Origin: Flavobacteriaceae bacterium UBA5534
Lineage (GTDB): Bacteria; Bacteroidota; Bacteroidia; Flavobacteriales; Flavobacteriaceae
Length of the DNA: 40,554 nt
Direction of reading: 5' to 3'
Assembly (NCBI GenBank): GCA_002426015.1
Contig: DINS01000003.1
Location: 62,325 to 102,878, forward strand
A model generated the notes under the pieces. The model worked only from the letters and a program-made list of their open reading frames with translations. It was not told the origin of the DNA and did not search any database. Below are positions 1 to 8,610 of the stretch, one piece after another. Position 1 is the stretch's first letter. Each line of letters starts with the position of its first letter. Made by a program: the position numbers and the translations under genes.

Positions 1-237
1 TTTGCAAGATTGGCAACCGATTATACAGTATTTGCCTATCTGATGGATGTATTTATTTTGCCCGAGCATCGTGGAAAGGGGTATTCAAAACAATTGATGA
101 AAGCCATAAACGAAGAGCCTCAATTGCACACCTGTAAAGTCTGGATGTTAAAAACTTCTGATGCTCACAAACTCTATAAACAATTTGGATACACAGAACT
201 ACAACATCCTGAAAAAGTGATGGAACGTTTATTATAA
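1..237 (+). CDS. GNAT family N-acetyltransferase, C-terminal part (start lies upstream of window)
   Basis: The frame is open from base 1 and stops with TAA at 235-237, giving 78 residues. The visible part carries the acetyl-CoA binding segment of the GNAT fold: a beta-strand ending in VFILPEHRGKGYSKQLM, which matches the Q/RxxGxG/A pyrophosphate-binding motif (here RGKGYS), followed by a helix. The end of the fold (AHKLYKQFGYTEL) is the usual 'A..LY...GF' closing motif of GNAT enzymes. The substrate cannot be told from this half. A TTG at 10 is an in-frame codon inside the domain, not a start. The next gene begins 5 nt after the stop, so the two are probably co-transcribed. Confidence 0.85.
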   Translation, partial: FARLATDYTVFAYLMDVFILPEHRGKGYSKQLMKAINEEPQLHTCKVWMLKTSDAHKLYKQFGYTELQHPEKVMERLL

Positions 238-242
238 TAACA

Positions 243-611
243 ATGAATATAGAACAACTTCGCGACTATTGTTTAAGCAAAAAAGGTGTAACAGAAGATT
301 TTCCTTTTGACGAGCATACTTTAGTTTTTAAGGTATTAGGAAAAATGTTTGCATTAGTTGGATTAGAAAAATGGGAAATCGGCGACCGATTTATCAATCT
401 AAAATGCAATCCAGAATATGCAGAAGAGCTGCGTGCTCAATATGATAGTATTTATCCTGGGTATCACATGAGCAAAATCCATTGGAATTCAGTTTCTCTA
501 ACGACAGGTGAAATTTCTACAAAATTCCTCATAGAATTAATTGACCACTCATACGATATGGTTGTAAAAGGAATGCCTAAAAAAGTACGAGAAGAATTAA
601 ACAAAAAGTAG
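243..611 (+). CDS. MmcQ/YjbR family protein
   Basis: This 122-aa protein matches the small MmcQ/YjbR family (CyaY-like fold, sometimes called DNA-binding; biochemical role poorly known). Family features visible are the N-terminal 'LRDYCLSKKGVTEDFPFDEHTLVFKV' type opening, here residues 6-30, the central 'FALV...WEIGDRFINLKC' strands and the 'GYHMSKIHWNSV' segment at about residues 74-85, where the conserved pattern is H.n.. W. The length is normal for the family. ATG at 243 follows the GNAT stop closely, implying a two-gene unit. No metal or nucleotide motif is evident and I infer no specific function. Confidence 0.85.
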   Translation: MNIEQLRDYCLSKKGVTEDFPFDEHTLVFKVLGKMFALVGLEKWEIGDRFINLKCNPEYAEELRAQYDSIYPGYHMSKIHWNSVSLTTGEISTKFLIELIDHSYDMVVKGMPKKVREELNKK

Positions 612-807
612 TGTTTTTCTTGCAAATCACTAAAAACCAAATAATTAAATAAATTTTTGTACTTTAGTATCAATATATTTTATTCTCTCCACAGAAAATT
701 TAACAATAGACTCAATCTTTAGAGTCCCCATTTGAGTTGTTTGTATTGTCCCAAATTAAAGGTAGTAAGCTATTAATCAATTTATACTAACATTAATTTA
801 TTCAATT

Positions 808-1620
808 ATGAAAACAACCAAAAAACTATTAATTGCAATTGCATTATTTGCCTTGCTATTTACGAATGCTACATTAGCTCAAGATGCTGAAACACCTCAA
901 TACTATACGGTTACAACCATGCATTGGAACATGGAAAATCAAGATACTACTTGGGTAAAAACTGAAAAAGAATACCTTGAAAAGGTCACCAGAAAAAACC
1001 AATACATTATGGGAGCTGGCTTTTATTTACATCGTTGGAGCGATGATAATACCGAGTTAAAATATGTACAAGTTTTTAGTAGTTGGGAAAATATTGACAA
1101 AGCCTCTACTCGAAATGGTGAATTGGAAAAAGAAGCATGGCCAGATGAAAAAGTGAGAACAGCGTTCCTAAAAAGACAAAACGATTTTTACTCTGTAAAC
1201 CATTCAGATGAAATTTATGCTGTTTTACCTGGTTCTAAACCCTTAAGTTCTGATTTAACTGAAGACAAAATTTTATATCTACAAAGACAACATTTTGCAT
1301 TTCCAAAAGAAGGATCAAACAAAGAGTTTAACGAGTTAAACAAAGAATTTGTGGAAAACGTAATCCATAAAAATGAATACATAAAAGGCTACTATCCACA
1401 TATGCATGCTTGGGGAGCAGATAGAACCGAATTTATGCACGCATATTTTTTAGATTCAATGAGCGATTTAGAAAAAATGGCAGAAAGAAATGGAGAATTA
1501 GTTAGAGCACATTGGAAAACTCCAGAATCTCGCAAAGCTTTTTTTGAAAAATATAATAAGTACACAACAGGTGTTCATGGAGATCAAGTTTATACTGCCA
1601 TTGCAGAGCTTCGTAAATAG
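808..1620 (+). CDS. Exported protein with two tandem copies of one domain (unknown function)
   Basis: The 270-aa product starts with a classical signal peptide (KK, then a hydrophobic stretch of residues 8-22 ending near LAQ-DA), so it is exported. The mature part is an internal duplication. Residues about 32-136 and 151-268 share the same order of motifs: an N-terminal strand with Q/T-x-H (TTMHWN / RQHFAF), 'KNQYIMGAGFYLHRW' matching 'KNEYIKGYYPHMHAW', then a strand followed by 'RNGELEKEAWPD' matching 'RNGELVRAHWKT', and finally 'NDFYSVNHSDEIYAVLP' matching 'NKYTTGVHGDQVYTAIA'. The pattern resembles dimeric alpha-beta barrel (NIPSNAP-like) proteins, but I cannot confirm this. The gene stands alone: 196 nt precede it and a hairpin terminator follows. 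Confidence 0.75.
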   Translation: MKTTKKLLIAIALFALLFTNATLAQDAETPQYYTVTTMHWNMENQDTTWVKTEKEYLEKVTRKNQYIMGAGFYLHRWSDDNTELKYVQVFSSWENIDKASTRNGELEKEAWPDEKVRTAFLKRQNDFYSVNHSDEIYAVLPGSKPLSSDLTEDKILYLQRQHFAFPKEGSNKEFNELNKEFVENVIHKNEYIKGYYPHMHAWGADRTEFMHAYFLDSMSDLEKMAERNGELVRAHWKTPESRKAFFEKYNKYTTGVHGDQVYTAIAELRK

Positions 1621-1643
1621 CTAAACAATAACTAATTAATATT

Positions 1644-1669
1644 AAAGGATGTCATTTGGCATCCTTTTT
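1644..1669 (+). terminator. Rho-independent terminator after the duplicated-domain gene
   Basis: AAAGGATG (1644-1651) pairs with CATCCTTT (1660-1667) around an 8-nt loop, and the T run continues to 1669. It lies 23 nt after the stop at 1620 and before the PhnA-like gene on the same strand. Confidence 0.7.
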
Positions 1670-1722
1670 AGTTTGCTTCAAGTTTTAATTAAGTGTATCA
1701 TTGCAAAATCAAAATTATCAAT

Positions 1723-2301
1723 ATGAGTGTACTTCAAATGCTTCAAGATAGAAGTAATAATCAATGCGAGCTTTGTGCTTCTAAAAATAGCTTATCACAA
1801 TATACCATTCCTCCATCATTAAATGAAAATGTGGCTAATGATGTATTGGTTTGTAAAACATGTCTGGATCAAATCGAAGGCAATACCGAAATGGATGCCA
1901 ATCATTGGCGATGTCTAAATGATAGTATGTGGAGTGAGCATGTTGCTGTACAAATTATGGCTTGGCGTATGTTACAAAGATTACGAAATGAAGGTTGGCC
2001 AAAAGATTTATTAGATATGATGTATCTTGATGACGAAGCGTTAGCGCTAGCAAGAGCAACTGGCGAACATGAAGATGAATCAGCAAAAATCATCCATCGC
2101 GATGTTAATGGTGTTATTTTAGAAAATGGCGATTCTGTTGTCTTGATAAAAGACTTAAAAGTGAAAGGTTCTAGTATGGTTGCAAAACAAGGTACAGCTG
2201 TTAGAAATATTCGTTTAGATCATGAAAATGCTGAATATATTGAAGGAAAAGTTGATGGTCAGCAAATTGTTATCATTACTAAATACGTAAAGAAGACTTA
2301 A
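1723..2301 (+). CDS. PhnA (YjdM)-like zinc-ribbon protein
   Basis: The protein has an N-terminal zinc ribbon with two CxxC knuckles (CELC near residue 14, CKTC near residue 45) and a C-terminal PhnA domain of about 60 residues (DVNGVILENGDSVVLIKDLKVKGS onward), the standard architecture of the PhnA/YjdM family. Flavobacterial members carry the long middle insert seen here. Despite the name, the family is not established as a phosphonoacetate hydrolase. I choose ATG at 1723 (192 aa). A GTG at 1693 would add ten residues that the family lacks. Its last 23 nt overlap the 3' end of the opposite-strand AraC gene, so the two units converge. Confidence 0.8.
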   Translation: MSVLQMLQDRSNNQCELCASKNSLSQYTIPPSLNENVANDVLVCKTCLDQIEGNTEMDANHWRCLNDSMWSEHVAVQIMAWRMLQRLRNEGWPKDLLDMMYLDDEALALARATGEHEDESAKIIHRDVNGVILENGDSVVLIKDLKVKGSSMVAKQGTAVRNIRLDHENAEYIEGKVDGQQIVIITKYVKKT

Positions 2302-3139
2302 ACTTTTTTCTAAATTCAGAAGGGTTTACTTTCTTAAAAGTTTTAAACTGTCTGTTAAAATTAGATATATTATTGTAGCCAGAAAGTTCAGCAATCTCTG
2401 TTATTGAAAGTTCATTTTTTGATGCTAAAAGCTTACTTGCGTTTTCAACTCTCAATTCATTTAAAAACTGAACATAGGTTTTATTGGTGCGCTTTTTAAA
2501 GTATTTGCAAAAGGCATTTTTGGTCATATTAGCGACTTCAGAAATGACGCTTAATGAAATGTCTTTTTCAAAGTTATTCATGGTATATTCAAATACATTT
2601 CGCATTCTGTTCCCTTCATTATCAGAATATTTTTTATCATAAATAAAGGAAGATAAACTTTTGCAATTCGCAACAGATGCGGTTTTAATAAGGTTTAGTA
2701 ATATGATAAACCGATTAAATTTTGAAGCATTTTCAAGTTGAAAAAACAACTCTTTCATTAGTTTTTGTTTTGAAAGCACTTTAAAGCCGTGTTTAGAACG
2801 TTGAAAAAAATTCTCCAATGTTTTCAATTCTTCGAGTTGAAAAAAACTTTCGCCAAAGGAATATTTAGTAAAAAATAAAGTTAGCATGTGTGAGCTTTTT
2901 GAGGCTTTCACATCACTTTTAAACACATGCGGAATATGGCTTCCAATAACTAAAATATCATTTTTAGAATAATAGTTTACAGTATCTCCAACTATAAGTG
3001 TGCCTTCACCTTCAACAATAAAACTTAATTGAATTTCTTCATGCTGATGCAATTTATCATAAAATACCTCGTCTTTATCTACTTGAAATACAAAAGCATC
3101 CTGTTCAGGTTTTGGTATTTTAAAAGGTAATACTTTCAT
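2279..3139 (-). CDS. AraC family transcriptional regulator (likely regulator of the hydroxyproline locus)
   Basis: The 286-aa protein has an N-terminal cupin-type sensor (HQHEEIQLSFIVEGEGTLIVGD, residues about 32-55, with the H-x-H...E pattern) and a C-terminal AraC DNA-binding domain (about 185-283) with two helix-turn-helix units: 'ISLSVISEVANMTKNAFCKYFKK' and 'ITEIAELSGYNNISNFNRQFKTF'. It ends in the usual 'PSEFRKKF'. It is transcribed away from the deaminase gene and shares a 161-bp spacer with it. This layout is common for AraC activators of an adjacent catabolic operon, so a role in hydroxyproline induction is inferred from position only. The 3' end overlaps the PhnA-like gene by 23 nt. 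Confidence 0.85.
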   Translation of the reverse strand: MKVLPFKIPKPEQDAFVFQVDKDEVFYDKLHQHEEIQLSFIVEGEGTLIVGDTVNYYSKNDILVIGSHIPHVFKSDVKASKSSHMLTLFFTKYSFGESFFQLEELKTLENFFQRSKHGFKVLSKQKLMKELFFQLENASKFNRFIILLNLIKTASVANCKSLSSFIYDKKYSDNEGNRMRNVFEYTMNNFEKDISLSVISEVANMTKNAFCKYFKKRTNKTYVQFLNELRVENASKLLASKNELSITEIAELSGYNNISNFNRQFKTFKKVNPSEFRKKFKSSLRI

Positions 3140-3177
3140 GTGGTACTAAAGTTTATATAGTTCTCAAAAATAATAAA

Positions 3178-3227
3178 ATACTATTCAAAATAATTAAATT
3201 ATACTTATTTATTGGATAATATAGTAT
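3178..3227. promoter_or_regulatory. Inverted repeat in the divergent AraC/deaminase spacer (possible operator half-sites)
   Basis: ATACTAT at 3178-3184 is repeated inverted as ATAGTAT at 3221-3227, 36 nt apart, in the very AT-rich spacer between the AraC start (3139) and the deaminase start (3301). Spaced half-sites are plausible for an AraC regulator. In such AT-rich DNA a 7-bp match can arise by chance, so this is a weak call. Confidence 0.3.
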
Positions 3228-3300
3228 CAATTAAGGATAACAACTAATAAATGAATACAGTCATCAAAAGCTATTTTTACAGTATCAAAAAATGTTATTT

Positions 3301-4215
3301 ATGAGTATACAATGGAAAGGCGTTATGCCAGCAGTTACAACGAAGTTTACAGATAATGATGAACTAGATTTAAAAACCTTCGAACTCAATATCAATGCGC
3401 AATTAGAAGCTGGAGTTCATGGTATTGTTCTTGGTGGAACATTAGGTGAAGCCAGTACATTACTTGATGAAGAAAAAAGACTTTTAACTACTACAACAGT
3501 AGATATAGTAAAAGGTAAAGTGCCAGTACTTATCAATATTGCAGAACAAACTACAAAAGGAGCCATTTTAGCAGCACAAAAAGCTGAAGAAGATGGTGCA
3601 AAAGGGCTCATGATGTTGCCACCAATGCGCTACAAATCAGGAGACAGAGAAACTGTTGAGTATTTTAAAGCGGTTGCCAACAGTACTTCATTGCCAATTA
3701 TGGTATATAACAATCCTGTAGATTATAAAGTAGAAGTCACTTTAAATATGTTTGACGAATTATTAAAGTGTAAAAACATTGAAGCAGTAAAAGAATCTAC
3801 AAGAGATATATCTAACGTTACTAGAATTAAAAATCGTTTTGGTGACCGACTCAAAATCATGACAGGAGTAGATACCATTGCACTAGAGAGTTTACTAATG
3901 GGAGCTGATGGATGGATAGCTGGTTTAGTATGTGCTTTTCCAGCCGAAACGGTTGCTATTTACGAGCTTCAAAAAGCAGGACGTATCAAAGAAGCTATCG
4001 AAATCTATCGCTGGTTTTTACCGTTGTTAGAGTTAGATATAAACCCTAAATTAGTACAGAATATAAAACTGGCAGAAGTTTATACAGGAATTGGTACTGA
4101 AAATGTGAGAGCACCACGTTTGCCTTTGCATGGCGAAGAACGCAAACAAGTGATTAAAATCATTGAGGATAGTCTAAAAAATAGACCAACATTGCCAGAT
4201 TATAAAAATTTGTAA
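3301..4215 (+). CDS. DapA-family lyase, probable 1-pyrroline-4-hydroxy-2-carboxylate deaminase
   Basis: A 304-aa TIM-barrel protein of the dihydrodipicolinate synthase/N-acetylneuraminate lyase superfamily. The family's Schiff-base lysine is K164 in EAVKEST and the catalytic tyrosine is Y136 in MVYNNP. The 'GGTLGEAST' loop (residues about 43-51) is the substrate carboxylate-binding GGTTGE-type motif with L for the second T. In this neighbourhood (epimerase, D-hydroxyproline oxidoreductase, semialdehyde dehydrogenase) the expected reaction is deamination/dehydration of 1-pyrroline-4-hydroxy-2-carboxylate to alpha-ketoglutarate semialdehyde, as known for LhpC-type enzymes. The start at 3301 gives the normal MSIQWKGVMPA N-terminus; ATG at 3292 would add three residues. 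First gene of the catabolic run. Confidence 0.85.
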   Translation: MSIQWKGVMPAVTTKFTDNDELDLKTFELNINAQLEAGVHGIVLGGTLGEASTLLDEEKRLLTTTTVDIVKGKVPVLINIAEQTTKGAILAAQKAEEDGAKGLMMLPPMRYKSGDRETVEYFKAVANSTSLPIMVYNNPVDYKVEVTLNMFDELLKCKNIEAVKESTRDISNVTRIKNRFGDRLKIMTGVDTIALESLLMGADGWIAGLVCAFPAETVAIYELQKAGRIKEAIEIYRWFLPLLELDINPKLVQNIKLAEVYTGIGTENVRAPRLPLHGEERKQVIKIIEDSLKNRPTLPDYKNL

Positions 4216-4294
4216 AAAAGAATAGCCACAATGCAAGATTAATTATTTGAAAACATTTGTGTATTCGTGGCAAGAGAAATATAGAGGAAAGAAA

Positions 4295-5878
4295 ATGATA
4301 ACAGGAAAAAACTACATAGGGAATAATCAATCAGCTAAAGGAAGCAAGACATATAAAACATTTAATCCGCTATTAAATATTGAAAACGAAACTGTTTTTA
4401 CAGAAGCAACTTCTGATGAAATTAATGAAGCTGTTGCATTAGCTTCAGAAGCTTTTAAAACATATAGAACTATTTCAGGAAAGAAAAAAGCAGCTTTTTT
4501 AAATGCTATTGCTGATGAGATTTTAGCATTAAATGATGCATTAATTCAAACTTATTGTTCTGAAACTGGCTTGCCAGAAGGACGAGCAAAAGGAGAACGA
4601 GGAAGAACAATTGGTCAATTAAGAATGTTTGCCGATTTGGTAACCGAAGGGTCTTGGGTTGAAGCAACCATTGATACAGCTCAACCAGAACGTCAACCAA
4701 TGCCAAAATCTGATATACGTAAACTATTAGTACCACTTGGTCCAGTAGTGGTTTTTGGAGCAAGCAATTTTCCTTTGGCATATTCAACAGCTGGAGGTGA
4801 TACAGCAGCAGCGTTTGCAGCAGGTTGTCCAGTTATTGTAAAGTCACATCCAATGCATGCAGGAACAGGAGAATTAGTAGCTTCAGCCATTGTAAAAGCA
4901 GCACAAAAAACAGGTATGCCAAATGGTGTGTTCTCAAATTTAAATTCAAGCGGAATTGAAGTAGGTTCTCAATTAGTAAAACATAAAGGAGTAAAAGCAG
5001 TTGGTTTTACAGGAAGTATAAAAGGAGGTCGAGCATTGTACGATTTGGCAGCACAACGAGAAGAACCAATTCCTATATTTGCCGAAATGGGAAGTATCAA
5101 CCCTGTTGTATTGCTTCCAAAAGCATTAAAAAACAGAAATGAATCTCTAGCAAAAACTTACGCAAGTTCCATCACTTTAGGAACAGGTCAGTTTTGTACA
5201 AATCCTGGTTTGTTATTAGGGATTAAAAGCGAAGACTTATCTGAATTCATTCAAAATTTATCTAATGAAATTCTAAAAATAGAACCATCAGTAATGCTGC
5301 ATCCAAATATTATTGGAGCTTATGAAAACAACAAGAAAAAAGCAACGTCTCAACCTGAATTAAATGTTGTTGCAAGTTATGATGCTGAAGTAAAAACCAA
5401 TTATGCTCGACAAACCATAACAACAGTTGAAGGCAAAACCTTTTTAGAAAATCCAACCTTGCATCAAGAGGTTTTTGGACCATATTCTATAGTTGTACAG
5501 TGTGAAAATGCTATACAATTAGAGCAAATAATATCAAAATTAGAAGGTCAATTAACAGGAACTTTAATAGCTGAAGAAGATGAAGCTGCACAATATCCAG
5601 AAGTAATTTCAGCATTGCAAAACAGAGTAGGACGCATTATTTTTAATGGCGTTCCTACAGGAGTTGAGGTTTGTCCTTCAATGACACATGGTGGACCATA
5701 TCCAGCATCAACCGATAGTCGTTTCACAGCAGTTGGTATTCATTCAATAAAACGTTGGGTGAGACCTTTTAGTTATCAAGATTGGCCAGATGAGTTGCTG
5801 CCAAATGAGCTTAAAAATGAAAATCCGTTAGGGATTTCACGTCTAGTAAATAATAAACAAACAACAGATAAGATATGA
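4295..5878 (+). CDS. Alpha-ketoglutarate semialdehyde dehydrogenase (aldehyde dehydrogenase family)
   Basis: A 527-aa NAD(P)-dependent aldehyde dehydrogenase with catalytic C301 in GTGQFCTNPG and general base E264 in FAEMGS. The cofactor loop is visible as VGFTGSIKGG (about residues 237-246). The sequence is of the KGSADH type that oxidises 2,5-dioxopentanoate to 2-oxoglutarate, the last step of hydroxyproline catabolism and also of some sugar-acid routes. ATG at 4295 is preferred: it has GAGGAAAG just upstream and gives the usual 'ITGKNYIGN' N-terminus, whereas TTG at 4247 would add 16 untypical residues. The stop overlaps the next start as ATGA (5875-5878), indicating translational coupling. 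Confidence 0.9.
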   Translation: MITGKNYIGNNQSAKGSKTYKTFNPLLNIENETVFTEATSDEINEAVALASEAFKTYRTISGKKKAAFLNAIADEILALNDALIQTYCSETGLPEGRAKGERGRTIGQLRMFADLVTEGSWVEATIDTAQPERQPMPKSDIRKLLVPLGPVVVFGASNFPLAYSTAGGDTAAAFAAGCPVIVKSHPMHAGTGELVASAIVKAAQKTGMPNGVFSNLNSSGIEVGSQLVKHKGVKAVGFTGSIKGGRALYDLAAQREEPIPIFAEMGSINPVVLLPKALKNRNESLAKTYASSITLGTGQFCTNPGLLLGIKSEDLSEFIQNLSNEILKIEPSVMLHPNIIGAYENNKKKATSQPELNVVASYDAEVKTNYARQTITTVEGKTFLENPTLHQEVFGPYSIVVQCENAIQLEQIISKLEGQLTGTLIAEEDEAAQYPEVISALQNRVGRIIFNGVPTGVEVCPSMTHGGPYPASTDSRFTAVGIHSIKRWVRPFSYQDWPDELLPNELKNENPLGISRLVNNKQTTDKI

Positions 5879-7605
5879 GGTTTTTAAAGATTGTTTCAAT
5901 TCTTTTATTGGTAGTAATTTTTGGTTGTAAGAATAAAGAAGATTTTAGCAAACCAAAATCACTTCAAAGTATCATTGAAACCTATCAAGACCACGAAGGT
6001 TATGACAGAAGTAAATATCCTTTAGGATTGTATACAAAAGACTATTACAAATCTGAAGCCGATTTTGCTCAAAATACTTTGGACGAATTATTAAAAATTG
6101 ATAAAAGCAAATTAACTGAAACCGATAGGATTTCTGCCGATCTTCTGGCGTTTGTACTTCAAGACCAGATTGATTATTACAAATTCGAGCAGTATTTAAA
6201 TCCATTATTATCTGATGCAGGATTTCATAATGATTTAACTTATCAAGTAAGACCTTTAGCAGACTATTTTCAGGTTAAAGAGTATTTAAAAAAACTTAAT
6301 GCTGTTCCAGAATTTGTAAATCAAAATCTTGCCAATTTACGTGAAGGTTTAGAAAAAGGTATTTCACAACCTTTGGTTATTTTTAAAGGATATGAATCTA
6401 CTTATAATGATCATATTGTTGACCATTTTGAAGATAGTTTTTATTATTCGCCTTTTAAAAATCTACCATCAGATTTAAGTAATACTCAAAAAGATTCAGT
6501 TTTAATAGCTGCAAAAATTGCCGTTGAAACCAAAGTAACTCCAGAGTTTAAACATATAAAGACTTTTTTTGAAACCGAATACTTTCCAAAAACAAGAACA
6601 ACATTAGGTGTTTCTGAAACGCCAAACGGGAATGATTTTTATCAAAATAGAATCAATTTCTACACAACAAGTACTCAATATTCTGCAGATGATATTCATA
6701 ACATTGGCTTAAAAGAAGTTGCTCGTATAAAAGCTGAAATGGAGCAAATTATCAAAGATTTAAATTTTAAAGGCAGCTTTGCAGATTTCTTCCATTTTTT
6801 AAGAACAGACAAACAATTTTATGCAGAAACACCAGAACAATTGTTGATGATTGCTCGTGATATGGCAAAACGTGCTGATGCACAGTTGCCTCGTTTTTTC
6901 AAAACGTTACCTCGTAAACCTTATGGTGTGGCTCCAGTACCTGATGCAATTGCTCCCAAATATACAGGAGGACGTTATATTGGTACTTATAAAGAAAGTA
7001 CAGATCCAGGTTATTATTGGGTAAATACATACGACTTACCAAGTAGAACCTTATATACGTTACCATCTTTAACAGTTCACGAAGCTGTTCCTGGGCATCA
7101 TTTGCAAGGGAGTTTAAATAATGAGTTAGGAGATAGTATTCCACAATTTAGAAAAAACTTATATCTATCAGCTTATGGAGAAGGTTGGGGATTATATTCT
7201 GAATTTTTAGCTGACGAAATGGGAATGTATACCACGCCATATGAGCAATTTGGCAAGCTAACTTACGAGATGTGGCGTGCTTGCAGACTAGTGGTTGATA
7301 CAGGCATACATGCAAAGGGATGGACTAGAGAACAGGTAGTTGATTATATGTCTTCAAATACAGCATTGTCTTTACACGAAATTAATACTGAAACTGATCG
7401 TTATATTTCTTGGCCAGGACAAGCACTGTCTTATAAAATAGGAGAATTAAAAATTAGAGAATTACGCAAAAAAGCTGAAAAGGAACTAGGCTCAAAATTT
7501 GATATTCGAGAGTTTCATGAAATTATTTTAGAGCAAGGCACTGTGACTTTGGCGATTTTGGAAGAACGTGTGAATAGTTATATTATGAAAGCGAAAAATG
7601 AATAA
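5875..7605 (+). CDS. DUF885 family lipoprotein, probable zinc metallopeptidase
   Basis: The 576-aa protein begins with a lipoprotein signal (hydrophobic residues 4-17, lipobox IFGC with Cys at about 18), so it should be anchored in the periplasm or outer membrane. The DUF885 hallmark HEAVPGHH lies at residues 402-409, followed by 'YGEGWGLYSE' with a downstream glutamate; both are expected zinc ligands of this gluzincin-like family. The family is described as putative peptidases or hydrolases with little biochemistry. Its gene overlaps both neighbours (4 nt upstream, 8 nt downstream) within the hydroxyproline operon. That suggests it supplies substrate, for example by cleaving hydroxyproline-containing peptides. 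This link is inference. Confidence 0.85.
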   Translation: MRFLKIVSILLLVVIFGCKNKEDFSKPKSLQSIIETYQDHEGYDRSKYPLGLYTKDYYKSEADFAQNTLDELLKIDKSKLTETDRISADLLAFVLQDQIDYYKFEQYLNPLLSDAGFHNDLTYQVRPLADYFQVKEYLKKLNAVPEFVNQNLANLREGLEKGISQPLVIFKGYESTYNDHIVDHFEDSFYYSPFKNLPSDLSNTQKDSVLIAAKIAVETKVTPEFKHIKTFFETEYFPKTRTTLGVSETPNGNDFYQNRINFYTTSTQYSADDIHNIGLKEVARIKAEMEQIIKDLNFKGSFADFFHFLRTDKQFYAETPEQLLMIARDMAKRADAQLPRFFKTLPRKPYGVAPVPDAIAPKYTGGRYIGTYKESTDPGYYWVNTYDLPSRTLYTLPSLTVHEAVPGHHLQGSLNNELGDSIPQFRKNLYLSAYGEGWGLYSEFLADEMGMYTTPYEQFGKLTYEMWRACRLVVDTGIHAKGWTREQVVDYMSSNTALSLHEINTETDRYISWPGQALSYKIGELKIRELRKKAEKELGSKFDIREFHEIILEQGTVTLAILEERVNSYIMKAKNE

Positions 7606-8608
7606 AAACACCTTCGTTTGCATCGATGCACATACCTGTGGAAATCCTGTAAGAGTCGTCAAAGAAGGAGGTCCAGAACTCATAGGAAACTCGATGAGCG
7701 AAAAACGCCAGCACTTTTTAAAAGAATACGATTGGATTCGAAAAGGCTTGATGTTTGAACCTCGTGGACACGATATGATGAGTGGCTCAATCTTGTATCC
7801 ACCTCATAATCCTGAAAACGATTTTGCTATTCTTTTTATTGAAACCTCTGGTTGTTTGCCCATGTGTGGCCATGGAACCATTGGAACCATTACCATTGCC
7901 ATTGAAGAAGGATTGGTCACTCCCAAAGTTCCTGGAAAAATCAGAATGGAAGCGCCTGCAGGATTGGTAGAAATAGAATACCAGCAAACTGGAAACAAGG
8001 TCGATTGGGTAAAGCTGACGAATGTCAAAAGTTATTTGGCTGCAGAGAATCTAACTGTAGAATGCCCTGAATTGGGAGAGATTATTTTTGATGTTGCTTA
8101 TGGAGGCAATTATTATGCGATTGTTGACCCTCAAGAAAGTTTTTCAGGAGTTCAGGATTTTTCAGCGTCCAAAATCATTCAATATTCACAAATTGTAAGA
8201 CAGCGCATCAATGAAAAATATCCGAATAAATTTATGCATCCTGAAAATGACACGATAAAAGATATCACCCACTTACTTTGGACAGGACATCCCATTGATC
8301 CAAATTCTTCGGGAAGAAACGCCGTTTTTTATGGTGATAAAGCAATCGATAGAAGCCCTTGTGGAACTGGAACTTCAGCACGATTGGCCCAATTATATGC
8401 GAAAGGAAAATTAAAAGTTGGGGAAGATTTTGTTCACGAAAGTTTTATAGGGAGTAAATTTATTGGTCGTGTTGAAAAAGAAACGACTTTAGATGGTAAA
8501 TTAGCCATTGTTCCGAGCATCAAAGGATGGGCAAAAATTTATGGACATAATACAATAACCATCGATTCAGACGACGATCCTTATGCCTTCGGATTTCAAG
8601 TTATTTAG
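7598..8608 (+). CDS. 4-hydroxyproline 2-epimerase (proline racemase family)
   Basis: A 336-aa member of the proline racemase superfamily. Both catalytic cysteines are present: C90 in PMCGHGT and C255 in SPCGTGTS. Two cysteines mark racemase/epimerase activity; the related trans-3-hydroxyproline dehydratases have Thr at the second site. The opening IDAHTCGNP and the 'GHDMMSGS' segment are typical of 4-hydroxyproline epimerases (LhpA type), which convert trans-4-hydroxy-L-proline to cis-4-hydroxy-D-proline. This is the entry step of the pathway encoded around it. The start overlaps the DUF885 gene by 8 nt, and the oxidoreductase follows after 2 nt. Codon use looks slightly less AT-rich than in flanking genes. 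Confidence 0.92.
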   Translation: MNKNTFVCIDAHTCGNPVRVVKEGGPELIGNSMSEKRQHFLKEYDWIRKGLMFEPRGHDMMSGSILYPPHNPENDFAILFIETSGCLPMCGHGTIGTITIAIEEGLVTPKVPGKIRMEAPAGLVEIEYQQTGNKVDWVKLTNVKSYLAAENLTVECPELGEIIFDVAYGGNYYAIVDPQESFSGVQDFSASKIIQYSQIVRQRINEKYPNKFMHPENDTIKDITHLLWTGHPIDPNSSGRNAVFYGDKAIDRSPCGTGTSARLAQLYAKGKLKVGEDFVHESFIGSKFIGRVEKETTLDGKLAIVPSIKGWAKIYGHNTITIDSDDDPYAFGFQVI

Positions 8609-8610
8609 AT

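Noticed and set aside
1723..2301. Phosphonoacetate hydrolase as product name for the PhnA-like gene
   Set aside because: The PhnA/YjdM family was misnamed; no phosphonate genes are nearby and the protein is only a zinc ribbon plus a small barrel-like domain.
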